A DNA stretch of 55,005 bases from Tetragenococcus halophilus. Lineage in GTDB: Bacteria > Bacillota > Bacilli > Lactobacillales > Enterococcaceae. The position numbers and the translations under genes are program-made. Below the pieces are notes generated by a model. It was not told the origin of the DNA, ran no database searches, and was given only the letters and a program-made list of their open reading frames with translations. Shown piece after piece: positions 1 through 8,886 of this stretch. The DNA lies in NCBI RefSeq assembly GCF_021474685.1, contig NZ_JAKEIT010000016.1:1-55005 (forward strand). The letters run 5' to 3'. Each line of letters starts with the position of its first letter. The stretch's first letter is position 1.

Positions 1-92
1 AATTTAAATTATTTTTGGGCTTGGAAACTACAAGAAATAAAACTTCAGAATTAAAAGTAAATTAATTGATTCTACTTTTTATCTCAATTCAC

Positions 93-239
93 CTAACTTA
101 CTATTATCAACTGTTTAGTTAAAGATTTTTGATAATCTCGAGTAGTAACAATATTATATTTTTCTATAAAGTCATTAATTAATAAAGCTAATTCCAGATC
201 GTTTTTACCTTTCCAAATAATTTTTTTGTTTTGTCTCAT
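93..239 (-). CDS. small basic hypothetical protein, 48 aa
   Basis: An ATG at 239 is preceded by TAGGAG with about ten bases of spacing and opens a 48-codon frame ending in TAG. The product starts MRQNKKIIWKGKNDLELALL, has about nine lysines, and is probably a small soluble helical protein (the LELALLINDFIEKY stretch is amphipathic). I do not recognise a family. It lies downstream of and in the same direction as rplS but beyond its terminator, so it is probably transcribed on its own. Codon use resembles the neighbours. The ribosome binding site and sensible composition argue for a real gene; there is no functional clue. Confidence 0.55.
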   Translation of the reverse strand: MRQNKKIIWKGKNDLELALLINDFIEKYNIVTTRDYQKSLTKQLIIVS

Positions 240-396
240 ACAATCGTACTCCTAAGTTTATTTCGTCAAGTAACGCGTTCTAACTTCTTTTTAACATCGA
301 AGTGCCTACAATGGTATTTTTTTCGATTTTATCATCCTGGACTCAACTTTTGATAAATTCGGTCATCGTTTTTGCTTGTTTTAAAAAAATGGCAAA

Positions 397-425
397 CAAA
401 AAAACCCTTGATAAACAAGGGTTTT
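397..425 (-). terminator. rplS intrinsic terminator
   Basis: On the minus strand an AACCCTTG / CAAGGGTT stem with a five-base loop is followed by a run of T. It sits 35 bases past the rplS stop. Confidence 0.85.
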
Positions 426-459
426 CGCAAGCTTAGATTGAAGTAGATCATCTAAGGTT

Positions 460-810
460 TTACTTTCTGCGTCTTTCTGGAATACGTGCAGCTTTACCGT
501 GACGGTTACGTAAGTAATACAATTTCGCACGACGTACAAAACCATGACGGGTAACTTCAATTTTGTCAACACGTGGTGTATGCAATGGGAAAGTACGTTC
601 AACACCTACGCCACTAGAAACTTTACGTACAGTGTATGTTTCGCTGATTCCAGCACCACGACGCTTGATCACTACACCATCAAATACTTGGATACGTTCA
701 CGTGAACCTTCGACAACTTTTACGTGAACACGAACTGAATCTCCAGGACGAAAATCTGGGATATCAGTGCGCAACTGTTCTTTTGTTATTTCTTGAATCA
801 ATGGATCCAT
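460..810 (-). CDS. rplS: 50S ribosomal protein L19
   Basis: L19 lies at the 30S-50S interface of the ribosome. The 116-residue product has the usual family length and conserved blocks: [20 protein letters not shown], then [20 protein letters not shown], then [17 protein letters not shown], and a basic C terminus. The ATG at 810 has AAGGAG eight bases upstream. It has its own promoter and a structured leader (820-865), so autogenous control by L19 is plausible. The upstream trmD and rimM genes commonly linked to rplS are not here; asd is the upstream neighbour on the same strand. Confidence 0.97.
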   Translation of the reverse strand: MDPLIQEITKEQLRTDIPDFRPGDSVRVHVKVVEGSRERIQVFDGVVIKRRGAGISETYTVRKVSSGVGVERTFPLHTPRVDKIEVTRHGFVRRAKLYYLRNRHGKAARIPERRRK

Positions 811-819
811 TTTACATTC

Positions 820-865
820 TCCTTATTCCCAAATACTCTTAAGAGATCTCTCCCAGCGGAATATT
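820..865 (-). promoter_or_regulatory. structured rplS leader (candidate L19 autoregulatory element)
   Basis: In the minus-strand transcript TATTCC (858-863) pairs with GGAATA (824-829), enclosing a GAGATCTC / CTCTTAAGAG-rich loop, and the closing arm abuts the AAGGAG ribosome binding site. A hairpin at this place matches the known L19-leader type of Firmicutes in position and size; the assignment by family is inference because I could not run a covariance search. Confidence 0.5.
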
Positions 866-895
866 GTAATAGTTGAGCAATTTACTCACTGAAGT

Positions 896-924
896 ATACT
901 ACCATATCCACCTATTAATGTAAA
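896..924 (-). promoter_or_regulatory. rplS promoter
   Basis: Minus-strand -35 TTTACA (919-924) and -10 TAGTAT (896-901) are separated by 17 bases, placing the start about 80 bases before the rplS ATG and upstream of the leader hairpin. Confidence 0.6.
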
Positions 925-938
925 GAAATTTTTCGTTT

Positions 939-1991
939 TCATACATGAACTAAATTCATTTCATGTAGCGTTTCAGCAATCTGCACAGAATTCCAAGCCG
1001 CCCCTTTTAACAAGTTATCGGAAACGACCCATAAATGAAAGCCATTATCGATATCTAAGTCTTGACGAATACGGCCCACAAAAGTATCTTTTTTGCCTAC
1101 ACTATTGATAGCTTGCGGATAAATTTGTTGACTAGTATCATCTTCAACGGTTACTCCAGGAGCATTTTCTAAGGTTGCGCGTAGATCTGTTAAGCTAATT
1201 TTGTCCTCTGTTTCTATATAAATGGATTCCGAATGACCAGTAATTACAGGGACACGTACACAAGTTGCACTAATTTTCATCTGCTTATCTTCCAGAATTT
1301 TTTTGGTCTCATTCACCATTTTCCATTCTTCTTTGGTATAATCATTTTCCGCAAATTCATCGATTTGAGCTAAAGCATTGAAAGCTAATGGATAATGTTT
1401 TTTATCGCTAGCCGCAGGCAAAATTTCCGCAGATAAGTTTTCCGGAAGCTCCCCATCTAACGTTTCTTGACTTTGTTGTTTTATTTCTTCAACCGCTTGG
1501 GCTCCAGCTCCTGAAACCGCTTGGTAAGTAGACACAATAACGCGATCAATCCCTACTGATTGTTTGATAGGTGCCAGTGTTACCATCATTTGAATCGTAG
1601 AGCAATTAGGGTTAGCAATGATTCCTTGATGGTCTTTTAGTGCTTGTTTGTTGACTTCAGGTACGACTAAAGGAGTGTCTTTATCCATGCGATATTGACT
1701 GGTATTGTCCACAACAACTGTTCCACGCTTTACTGCTTCGGGCGCAAATTTTTGTGAAATGCTTCCACCAGCACTAAAAATGGCGATATCTACATCATCA
1801 AAGGCTTCAGGAACAAGTTCTTCCACAAAAAGACCTTCGCCTTTAAATAAAAGTTTGCGACCCGCAGATCGTTTTGAAGCAAGTAGTTTCACGTTTTTAA
1901 GTGGTAAATTTGTTTGTTCTAACATCTCAATCAATTTCGTTCCAACAGCGCCTGTCGCTCCAACAACTGCTACATTATATCCATCGTTCAT
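939..1991 (-). CDS. asd: aspartate-semialdehyde dehydrogenase
   Basis: Reduces aspartyl-4-phosphate to aspartate 4-semialdehyde with NADPH, the branch point to lysine/diaminopimelate, threonine and methionine. The 350-residue protein shows the N-terminal nucleotide-binding motif [16 protein letters not shown], the catalytic cysteine in NPNCSTIQM (about residue 130), the substrate-binding [10 protein letters not shown] segment and the catalytic histidine region [12 protein letters not shown]. Length fits the family. The ATG at 1991 has GGGAG upstream. No lysine-biosynthesis neighbour is present, and no riboswitch was recognisable in the 300 bases upstream. No clear terminator separates it from the rplS promoter, so some readthrough into rplS is possible. 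Confidence 0.96.
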   Translation of the reverse strand: MNDGYNVAVVGATGAVGTKLIEMLEQTNLPLKNVKLLASKRSAGRKLLFKGEGLFVEELVPEAFDDVDIAIFSAGGSISQKFAPEAVKRGTVVVDNTSQYRMDKDTPLVVPEVNKQALKDHQGIIANPNCSTIQMMVTLAPIKQSVGIDRVIVSTYQAVSGAGAQAVEEIKQQSQETLDGELPENLSAEILPAASDKKHYPLAFNALAQIDEFAENDYTKEEWKMVNETKKILEDKQMKISATCVRVPVITGHSESIYIETEDKISLTDLRATLENAPGVTVEDDTSQQIYPQAINSVGKKDTFVGRIRQDLDIDNGFHLWVVSDNLLKGAAWNSVQIAETLHEMNLVHV

Positions 1992-2151
1992 TAAAGACCG
2001 CTCCCTTTTGCTTTTATTATTTTAACCATTCTAACATACAGCAAGAAAAATGTTACTTTTCGACTAGGAAATTTTTCTAAAATCATAAGGGCAGCCACTG
2101 AATTTTTTATTTTAATAAAAGTAATTTTTTAAAAGTATATTATTTGAGATA

Positions 2152-2288
2152 TTGACCATACTTCAGCTACAATTAATATAGAAGAATTTTGGGGAAGATT
2201 CTTCGCAATGTGTATTGGATTCATATCCTTTATTCAGGCAGAAAAGACAAGGAGGCGTTACATATAGTGCCTTGTCTTTTTTGCTTTT
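2152..2288 (+). ncRNA. candidate small RNA or 19-codon small ORF with its own terminator
   Basis: The gap between asd and the amylase gene carries, on the plus strand, a -35-like TTGACC (2152-2157), a TATAGA (2177-2182, spacing 19) or TAATAT (2174-2179, spacing 16) as -10, and about 100 bases later a strong terminator: AAAAGACAAGG pairs with CCTTGTCTTTT followed by T-rich sequence. Both flanking genes run the other way, so the terminator belongs to no known plus-strand gene. Inside, ATG at 2208 opens a 19-codon frame (MCIGFISF at its start, RRRYI at its end) with GGGGAAG upstream. Either the RNA or the peptide could be the product. The terminator may also stop minus-strand transcription from the amylase gene, although its T-run is weaker in that direction. 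Confidence 0.4.
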
Positions 2289-2293
2289 TTTTA

Positions 2294-4054
2294 TTAAATT
2301 TTTAAAACAAGAAACCCCTTTGCTTGTAAAGTGATCCTTTCTACCTTTTGTTGGCTTAAATGACTAAAGAGAATTTCTCCTGTTATTGCTAAATTCATTT
2401 CTTGTTTGCCAGTATTAAAAATTGCTTGAAGTGTTTCTCCATTTAATTTACGTTCTAAAATCAAAAGACCGTTTTCTTCATTCGTTTCTTGCCAATCCAT
2501 TCTTGCCTGGCTGATCATTTTTTGCCAAGTTTTGCGTAAAGCAATTAACTTTTTAACAAACTGAAACAGTTCTTGGTCCTGTTCATCTTCTTTCCAAACC
2601 ATGCATTTACGACAGAGTGGATCCGCGCCTCCGGTCATGCCTATTTCATCGCCATAATATAAACAAGGAACACCCGGTTGTAGGTAAGTAAATACCAACA
2701 CTTGCTTCATTAATTCTTTATCTTCTTGCGCTTGGGTTAATAAACGCGGTGTGTCATGTGAATCTAAGACATTGAACTGCACCTGATTGGTTTGATCACG
2801 ATATAACATTAATTGCTGATTAATCGCAGAAACCATTTCTTTTAACGAAAGTTGTTTTTTAACAAAATAGCCCATGATGGCGTCAGTATAGGCATAATTC
2901 ATCACTGCATGAGATTCATCGCCTTCTAACCATTTTTGCGCTGAATGCCAGATTTCTCCTAGTATATAGAAGTCTTTTTTTGTCTCATCACAAACCTTCC
3001 GAAACTTTTTCCAGAAAGCATGATCTACTTCATTCGCCACGTCTAAGCGCCAAGCGTCAATATCAAAGTTTTCAATCCAATATTTTGCGGTATCTAATAA
3101 ATATTCTTGGACTTCCGGATTTGCGGTATTAAGTTTTGGCATATGAGGTGTAAAAGCAAAGGTGTCATAAGTAAGTTGATGCGCTTCTTCAAAATCATTA
3201 CTTTCTTTATAGCTTGCAGGAAACGCATTAACGTGAAACCATTCTGCATATTTTGAATCTTTTCCTTTTGCTAATACATCTTGCCATTGAGGCGATTGGT
3301 CTCCCATGTGATTGAAAACAGCATCCAACATCACTTTTATGCCACGTTTATGACATTCTTCCACCAAATTTTTAAAAACTTTTTCATCACCAAAGTCCGG
3401 ATCGATTTTACGGTAGTCAATCGTGTCATATTTATGATTTGAATAAGCTTTAAAAATAGGACAAAAATAAATACCATTAATTCCCAATTCTTCTAAATAA
3501 TCCAAATGATCAATAACACCTTGTAAATCGCCGCCAAAATAGTCCTGACGCCCAGGAACTTTCGATCCCCAACGAAACGTACCTTTTGGATCATTTGATT
3601 TATCCCCATTAGCAAAGCGTTCAGGAAAAATTTGATACCAAACCGTTTCCTTTACCCATTTAGGGGCTTTAAAGCGATCGATTTCATGAAAATAAGGTAG
3701 GCGAAAGTATAAGTTGGGAGAATCCAAAATATTTTTTGCTAAGGGAAATAGTCCTTGATCTCCATAAAAGACTTGTACATGATCTTCACTTGTTAAAACA
3801 AAGCCATAGGATAGGCGTTTAAAAGGTGCTTTAACTGAGGCAAACCAGTAATCATGAAGATCGGTTGATAAAATTTTCACCATGTCAATTAGTGTTTCTC
3901 TTTGTCCTTTCTCTACTAAATAAGGATCTCCGCCCACAACTTGCACACTTGAAATGTCACTTTTTGCCGTGCGTAGTCGTAAATGCAGTGTTTCTTTTTC
4001 ATAGAGATAGGCAAATTCGCTTTCGGGACGATGATAGATAGCAGCTGTGTTCAT
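2294..4054 (-). CDS. GH13 neopullulanase / cyclomaltodextrinase / maltogenic amylase
   Basis: An intracellular alpha-glucan hydrolase that cuts maltodextrins, cyclodextrins or pullulan. The 586 residues begin with a CBM34-like beta domain (about 1-120), then a (beta/alpha)8 barrel with the four GH13 regions: DAVFNH, WRLDVANEVD containing the nucleophile Asp, ILGEIW with the acid/base Glu, and NVLDSHDTPR with the stabilising Asp. A calcium-site-like NGDKSNDP segment and GGDLQGV match neopullulanases. There is no signal peptide, so it acts in the cytoplasm. AAAGGGG precedes the ATG. A cre site lies in its 5' region. The exact specificity cannot be read from the sequence. Confidence 0.9.
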   Translation of the reverse strand: MNTAAIYHRPESEFAYLYEKETLHLRLRTAKSDISSVQVVGGDPYLVEKGQRETLIDMVKILSTDLHDYWFASVKAPFKRLSYGFVLTSEDHVQVFYGDQGLFPLAKNILDSPNLYFRLPYFHEIDRFKAPKWVKETVWYQIFPERFANGDKSNDPKGTFRWGSKVPGRQDYFGGDLQGVIDHLDYLEELGINGIYFCPIFKAYSNHKYDTIDYRKIDPDFGDEKVFKNLVEECHKRGIKVMLDAVFNHMGDQSPQWQDVLAKGKDSKYAEWFHVNAFPASYKESNDFEEAHQLTYDTFAFTPHMPKLNTANPEVQEYLLDTAKYWIENFDIDAWRLDVANEVDHAFWKKFRKVCDETKKDFYILGEIWHSAQKWLEGDESHAVMNYAYTDAIMGYFVKKQLSLKEMVSAINQQLMLYRDQTNQVQFNVLDSHDTPRLLTQAQEDKELMKQVLVFTYLQPGVPCLYYGDEIGMTGGADPLCRKCMVWKEDEQDQELFQFVKKLIALRKTWQKMISQARMDWQETNEENGLLILERKLNGETLQAIFNTGKQEMNLAITGEILFSHLSQQKVERITLQAKGFLVLKI

Positions 4055-4080
4055 ATTTTACCCCTTTCTAAAACAATTAA

Positions 4081-4106
4081 AGATTACGCTTACATTTTTA
4101 ATTATA
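4081..4106 (-). promoter_or_regulatory. cre (CcpA) site and -10 of the amylase promoter
   Basis: On the minus strand ATGTAAGCGTAATCT (4081-4095) matches the CcpA cre consensus WTGNAANCGNWNNCW at every position. It begins just after a perfect TATAAT (4101-4106), so CcpA bound here would block the promoter or early elongation. The -35 is weak. Confidence 0.7.
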
Positions 4107-4290
4107 CACTACTTTTTATATGGAAAAAATTTTTATTTCTCATGCTAACCACACTCAAATGAATTTATTGAAAAAGGCTTAAGAATACTTGTTGGCGCCT
4201 GTCAGCATTGAATTATTCAAAAAGTTATGCTAGGCTTTGAAAATGAATGAAAACAATTTTTTCATTACTTCCAATTGAAGGAGAATGAAC

Positions 4291-6636
4291 ATGCTCGAAC
4301 TAAGAGATATAAAAAAACAATATAAAGTTGGAAATACTGTTACCAAAGCTTTAGACGGCGTATCGGTCGCTTTTCGCCAACAAGAGTTTGTTGCGATCTT
4401 GGGAGAAAGTGGTTCTGGGAAAACGACACTTTTAAATGTCATTGGCGGACTCGATCAGTATGATTCCGGCGATATGGTAATTAACGGGAAGTCCACCAAA
4501 GATTTTAAAGATAAAGATTGGGACGCCTACCGTAATAATTCCATCGGCTTTATTTTTCAAAGCTATAATCTGATCGGTCATCAAGGAATCATTGATAACG
4601 TGGAATTGGGAATGACTTTAAGTGGTGTTTCAAAAAAAGAACGTCGAAAAAAAGCGGAAGAAGCTTTAGAACGTGTCGGTCTAACGGAACATATGCATAA
4701 AAAACCTAGTCAGTTATCGGGCGGACAAATGCAACGTGTCGCCATCGCTCGTGCCCTTGCCAATGATCCGGATATTTTACTTTGTGATGAACCCACCGGA
4801 GCACTCGATTCACAAACTAGCGTTCAGATTATGAATCTAATCCAAGAAGTGGCTAAGGATAAATTGGTAGTTATGGTGACCCATAATGCTGATTTAGCAA
4901 ACAAATATGCCGATCGAACCATTAGTTTTGCAGACGGGCAAGTGACAGATGATTCAAATCCTCATGTGGAAGGCAAAAAGAAAGAACCATTTGATTTAAA
5001 ACATACGAAAATGACTTTTCTTACTGCCCTACGTTTATCTTTTAATAATATTCGTACAAAAAAAGGACGTACATTTTTAACTGCTTTTGCCTCCAGTATT
5101 GGAATTATTAGTATCGCGATTGTTCTGTCTTTATCGACCGGCTTCCAAAAGCAAATTGATCAAACCCAGTCAGAAACATTAGCGCAATTTCCAGTCACAA
5201 TCTCGCGAGAAACCACAGAGCAAGACCCGGAAAATTTTGAACAAGAGCGTTCTGATGAAGGAACTTTCCCTGAGGATAAAGAAGTCACTGCTAAGATCAG
5301 TGAGGAAGATCGATCGCAAAGAACAAATAAAATTGATCAAGATTTTATCGACTATGTTGATGACATCAATCCTGCCTTGAGTAATAATATCGGCTATACC
5401 CGTTTAGCAAACATGAATTTACTGCGTGAAGTTGACGACGAGCCGGAAGTCGTTAAATTTTCAAATGGAGCTGAAGATGAGTCACAAGCCGAATCGATGA
5501 TGTCAATGATGGCCGCACAAACGGGCATTGGCGTTTCTTCTTTTCCCAAACAGTTAGATGACACCCAAGGTAACTTCTTAGAAGATAATTATCGCCTTTT
5601 AGAAGGAAACTTTCCCGAAGACACCAATGAAGTGGTGTTAGTCGTCGATGAAAATAACGAAACAAATATCAACGCCCTAAACAATCTAGGTTTTGATTTA
5701 GAAGACGGAGATAAAATATCTTTTGACGATGTCATAGGTACAACAGTTAAGTTAGCCTATAACGATGCGTTTTATGAAGAGTTACCTACTGGAAACTTTA
5801 TTCCAAATCAAGATTTAGATGAAGTTTATGATAATGAAGATAATGAGGAATTGACAATTTCAGGCGTTATTCGAAATAAAGAATCTTCAACTATGGATCT
5901 ATTAGCTCCTGGTATCGCTTATAGTGACGCTTTAGCGCAAAAAGTTATCGACAATAATAAAGATTCTGACATTGTTCAAGCACAAGAAGACAGTGATACC
6001 AACGTAATGACCAATGAAGATATTGACGATACTGCCAAAGACAACTTGCTAGATGCTTTAGGTGCTAGCGAAATTCCTTATAGTGTAATGATTTATCCTA
6101 ATAACTTTGATGATAAAGAACAAATATTGGATTATTTAGATGATTACAATGAAGGAAAAGATGAAGATGATCAAATCGTTTATAGCGACTTAGCGGGAAC
6201 GATGACAGATTTAACCGGCGGCATCATGGATGCTATCACTTATGTTCTGATCGCTTTTGCCGGCATTTCACTGATTACAAGTATGATCATGATCGGTATC
6301 ATCACCTATACTTCAGTCTTAGAACGAACCAAAGAAATTGGTGTATTAAAAGCTTTGGGTGCGCGAAAAAAAGATGTTACGCGCGTATTTGATGCTGAAA
6401 CTGCCATTTTAGGTGTTGCTTCTGGCACATTAGGCGTCGTTCTCGCCTATCTGGCAACATTTCCGATTAACTCGGTCTTGCTGAATTTGACTGATTTAGA
6501 AAATGTCGCCCAACTAGATCCGATGCATGCCCTGATTTTGGTTATTGTAAGTACTGTGCTGACAATGATCGGCGGACATATCCCCGCACGAATGGCAGCC
6601 AAAAAAGACGCCGCTATTGCTTTACGAGCTGAATAA
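4291..6636 (+). CDS. fused ABC transporter ATPase-permease (MacB/FtsX-type)
   Basis: One polypeptide holds an ABC ATPase (about residues 1-225: GESGSGKTT Walker [16 protein letters not shown] signature, [12 protein letters not shown] Walker B, VTHN H-loop), one membrane segment near 260-280, a large extracellular domain (about 285-645) and three C-terminal membrane segments typical of FtsX/MacB permeases. Such proteins usually export peptides or antibiotics or act in envelope stress. The extracellular domain is extremely rich in Asp and Glu, with long stretches such as [16 protein letters not shown] chose the ATG at 4291 (781 aa): AAGGAG at 4278-4283 is seven bases from it but only one base from the in-frame ATG at 4285. 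No two-component system is adjacent, so the inducer is unknown. Confidence 0.88.
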   Translation: MLELRDIKKQYKVGNTVTKALDGVSVAFRQQEFVAILGESGSGKTTLLNVIGGLDQYDSGDMVINGKSTKDFKDKDWDAYRNNSIGFIFQSYNLIGHQGIIDNVELGMTLSGVSKKERRKKAEEALERVGLTEHMHKKPSQLSGGQMQRVAIARALANDPDILLCDEPTGALDSQTSVQIMNLIQEVAKDKLVVMVTHNADLANKYADRTISFADGQVTDDSNPHVEGKKKEPFDLKHTKMTFLTALRLSFNNIRTKKGRTFLTAFASSIGIISIAIVLSLSTGFQKQIDQTQSETLAQFPVTISRETTEQDPENFEQERSDEGTFPEDKEVTAKISEEDRSQRTNKIDQDFIDYVDDINPALSNNIGYTRLANMNLLREVDDEPEVVKFSNGAEDESQAESMMSMMAAQTGIGVSSFPKQLDDTQGNFLEDNYRLLEGNFPEDTNEVVLVVDENNETNINALNNLGFDLEDGDKISFDDVIGTTVKLAYNDAFYEELPTGNFIPNQDLDEVYDNEDNEELTISGVIRNKESSTMDLLAPGIAYSDALAQKVIDNNKDSDIVQAQEDSDTNVMTNEDIDDTAKDNLLDALGASEIPYSVMIYPNNFDDKEQILDYLDDYNEGKDEDDQIVYSDLAGTMTDLTGGIMDAITYVLIAFAGISLITSMIMIGIITYTSVLERTKEIGVLKALGARKKDVTRVFDAETAILGVASGTLGVVLAYLATFPINSVLLNLTDLENVAQLDPMHALILVIVSTVLTMIGGHIPARMAAKKDAAIALRAE

Positions 6637-6642
6637 TTTCCT

Positions 6643-6678
6643 AAAAAACGCATGAGCTGTTAAGTTCATGCGTTTTTT
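6643..6678 (+). terminator. terminator of the ABC transporter gene
   Basis: ACGCATGA pairs with TCATGCGT, flanked by A-run and T-run; it can work in both directions and follows the stop at once. Confidence 0.9.
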
Positions 6679-6681
6679 CAT

Positions 6682-6757
6682 ATATTGGCGGGACATATTG
6701 TGATGTGCCACCAATATATTTTTGATTGGGAGCACAACGTCAAACTTGCCTCCAATC
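6682..6757. repeat. two tandem inverted repeats
   Basis: ATATTGGCGG (6682-6691) pairs with CCACCAATAT (6708-6717), with inner CAT/ATG pairing; directly after it GATTGG (6724-6729) pairs with CCAATC (6752-6757). They lie between two convergent genes and lack T-runs, so they look like stem-loop repeats, not terminators. Confidence 0.45.
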
Positions 6758-6795
6758 CTTATATTTTTGGTGGCAAATGACTGAATCGGAGTATT

Positions 6796-8379
6796 TTAAT
6801 TATGCAAAAAATCCATTGTTTCCTTTTTTATTTCTTGCTCTTCAATAACAAGTAACCCATTAAAATTCTTTTGCAAAAAATAACGATCATGTGTCACAGC
6901 TAGAAGTGTTCCTGTATATTCGCTCAATAATTCTTCGATTTCTTCGCGAGCATAGATATCTAAGTGATTGGTTGGTTCATCTAAAATTAACAAATTTATT
7001 TGTCTTTGAAAAAGTTGAAGCAGGTAAAGACGAACGCGTTCACCACCAGAAAGCTCTTTGAGGCGACGCTCGACATCCTCGCTATAAAAACCAAAATGTG
7101 CCAACCTTTGGCGAGCTTTTTGTTCTTGTGGTAAAAATTCTTTGACAAAGGCCAATACACGCTGGTTAGACTGTTCAAATGTAATATTTTGTGGCAAATA
7201 GCCTATTTTTATACTCGCGCCTAAAGAGAGTTTTCCTTCATCAGGCAATAATTCATCTAAAATAATACGCAACAAAGTCGATTTGCCTGAACCATTTTTT
7301 CCTAAGAGGGCTATTCTTTCGCCGCGATAAATCGTAAATGTACTATCAGAAAATAGTAAACGCTCGCCTATCATTTTACCAATATTCATAGCTACAATGA
7401 CCTCTTTGCCTGAACGGCTTGCTTGGGAAATACTTTCTAAACGTTTTTTTGGCGGTTTTGGAGGTTTAACGACAGTTATTTTAGCTAAGCGATGCTCCAG
7501 TTCTTTTGCTTTTTTGAAAAACGCTTCATCACCGCCTTCATTACCCCACTGTCGATAGCGACGGATCATTTTTCTCAAACGGTGGATTTCTTTTTGCTGG
7601 AGCTCGTAATCTTTCGTGATTTCTGCGATACGCGCTTTTTTAAGTTGGACGTAACGACTATAATTTCCCGGATACTCAACCAAGCGACCTTCCTCAATTT
7701 CCACAATTTTTTCCGTGACTTGATCTAAAAAGGCTCGATCATGAGAAATCACCAGATAAGCAGCGCTGGTTGTTTTTAAGTAATTTTCTAGCCATCGAAT
7801 TCCTGCTAAATCCAAATGATTCGTTGGTTCATCGAGTAGTAAAAGATCAGCCTCTTGTAATAGCACTTTTGCTAGTTCCACCCGGACTCTTTCTCCGCCA
7901 CTAACAGTCGATATCGCAGCATTGATTCTATCTTCCAAGCCTAGTCCCTTTAACATACTAATAATACGATCTTCTAATTCGTAACCCCCCGCATCTTCAA
8001 AATCTTGTTGTAACTTGCCGTAAATACTCATCACATGGTCCAAGTCTTCTGATGCATCTGTCATTTTCTGTTCATAAACGCGTAATCGTTGTTGTAAGTT
8101 CTGTAATTCGACAAAACTTTCTGCTAAATACTTTGAAACTGTTAAATCACTTTCAGCAAAAATTTGTGGTACATAACCAATTTTTAACTCTTTTTTACGA
8201 CTAATGGTGCCAGAATCAGCCCCTTCTTCTCCTGTAATGAGTTGAAAAAGAGTAGTTTTGCCCGTACCATTTGTTCCGACAAGACCAATTTTTTCCTGTT
8301 CATTGATCGCAAATGATAGTTGTTCAAAAAGTAGCGTCCCACTGAAAATTTTATTGATTTTATTTAATTGTATAAGCAT
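6796..8379 (-). CDS. ABC-F family ATPase (ribosome-associated, possible antibiotic-resistance protein)
   Basis: ABC-F proteins have two ATPase cassettes and no membrane part; they bind the ribosomal E site and either rescue stalled ribosomes or dislodge antibiotics. The 527 residues show cassette 1 (GTNGTGKTT, VSGGERVRVELAKVLL, LLLLDEPTNHLD), a charged linker with RRYRQWGNEGGDEAFF around 270-310, and cassette 2 (GKNGSGKST, LSGGERVRLYLLQLF, LLILDEPTNHLD). AAGGAG precedes the ATG at 8379. Upstream is a leader peptide and terminator arrangement of the kind that controls resistance-type ABC-F genes. I cannot place it in a named subfamily such as Lsa, Msr or Vga. Confidence 0.9.
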   Translation of the reverse strand: MLIQLNKINKIFSGTLLFEQLSFAINEQEKIGLVGTNGTGKTTLFQLITGEEGADSGTISRKKELKIGYVPQIFAESDLTVSKYLAESFVELQNLQQRLRVYEQKMTDASEDLDHVMSIYGKLQQDFEDAGGYELEDRIISMLKGLGLEDRINAAISTVSGGERVRVELAKVLLQEADLLLLDEPTNHLDLAGIRWLENYLKTTSAAYLVISHDRAFLDQVTEKIVEIEEGRLVEYPGNYSRYVQLKKARIAEITKDYELQQKEIHRLRKMIRRYRQWGNEGGDEAFFKKAKELEHRLAKITVVKPPKPPKKRLESISQASRSGKEVIVAMNIGKMIGERLLFSDSTFTIYRGERIALLGKNGSGKSTLLRIILDELLPDEGKLSLGASIKIGYLPQNITFEQSNQRVLAFVKEFLPQEQKARQRLAHFGFYSEDVERRLKELSGGERVRLYLLQLFQRQINLLILDEPTNHLDIYAREEIEELLSEYTGTLLAVTHDRYFLQKNFNGLLVIEEQEIKKETMDFLHN

Positions 8380-8420
8380 GGTCTTCTCCTTTTAAGACCA
8401 TTCGTACGATTTTTATAAAT

Positions 8421-8533
8421 ACGGAAAATACGCCTCGCTTTCGCTCTCCCTAGTAATGTTCATCTCTTCGCTTACGCTTCGATTCGAATACTTCGGAAAC
8501 TACGTCCGCTTCGCTCCCCTAGTACTGTTCATC
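8421..8533. repeat. imperfect direct duplication in the ABC-F leader
   Basis: The segments 8421-8464 and 8493-8533 are diverged copies: each contains CGGAAA, then CGCTTCGCTC-like sequence, then CCTAGTA and TGTTCATC. They fill the space between the attenuator terminator and the ABC-F start. The GC-rich composition is unlike the surrounding AT-rich DNA. Confidence 0.5.
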
Positions 8534-8580
8534 AACTACTCTCAGCTCCCTTCGGTCGCTGAATCGTAGTGATTCACAGC

Positions 8581-8610
8581 AAAAAAGGCCATGAAAATAT
8601 CCATGACCTT
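8581..8610 (-). terminator. attenuator terminator upstream of the ABC-F gene
   Basis: In the minus transcript AAGGTCATG pairs with CATGGCCTT (nine pairs, one G-U), loop of eight, then six T. It lies 43 bases after the leader-peptide stop. ATGACC at 8651-8656, overlapping that stop codon, is complementary to GGTCAT of the left arm and could form a competing antiterminator. Confidence 0.75.
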
Positions 8611-8653
8611 GTTATTTATTTTCTTATTGTAAAAATAGAAACATACAAAATGG

Positions 8654-8791
8654 TCATTGGTTTAATAAATTTATACTGTTTTTAGATACACTTCTCCCGT
8701 CAACAGCCACTGTAAAACCAATCGCATGACTAAAACTGATATGATACCGTTGGTAATTTTCACTCGTTGTTATTTTAATCATACTTACCAT
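8654..8791 (-). CDS. 45-aa leader peptide of the ABC-F gene
   Basis: ATG at 8791, preceded by GGAGG about eleven bases upstream, opens a 45-codon frame ending in TGA. It begins MVSMIKITTSENYQRYHIS and ends SINLLNQ; the second Met at position 4 has poorer spacing. The frame sits just after a good promoter and just before an intrinsic terminator that precedes the ABC-F gene. This order is the layout of translation-coupled attenuators, in which a drug-stalled ribosome on the leader lets RNA polymerase pass the terminator. The peptide itself is not recognised; function is inferred from position. Confidence 0.6.
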   Translation of the reverse strand: MVSMIKITTSENYQRYHISFSHAIGFTVAVDGRSVSKNSINLLNQ

Positions 8792-8829
8792 TTGTTATGT
8801 TCCCTCCTTTGTCTTTTAAATTATTTAAA

Positions 8830-8858
8830 AGTGTAACAAATTTTGTTGGCTTGTACAA
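8830..8858 (-). promoter_or_regulatory. promoter of the leader peptide / ABC-F transcript
   Basis: Minus-strand TTGTAC (8853-8858) and TACACT (8830-8835) are 17 bases apart, placing the start about 30 bases before the leader ATG. Confidence 0.6.
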
Positions 8859-8886
8859 GCACAAGCCACTCTGTCAGCTTGAGTTT

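Noticed and set aside
381-605. 74-codon frame overlapping the rplS gene
   Set aside because: It is an out-of-frame shadow of rplS and its terminator.
1992-2290. Lysine riboswitch before asd
   Set aside because: No L-box core sequences; the region is AT-rich and unstructured near asd, and the only strong hairpin points to the plus strand.
8447-8467. Second, 16-codon leader peptide starting inside the duplicated element
   Set aside because: The ATG in GATGAACAT has a purine run directly against it with no spaced ribosome binding site, and the other copy of the element has a different, shorter frame.
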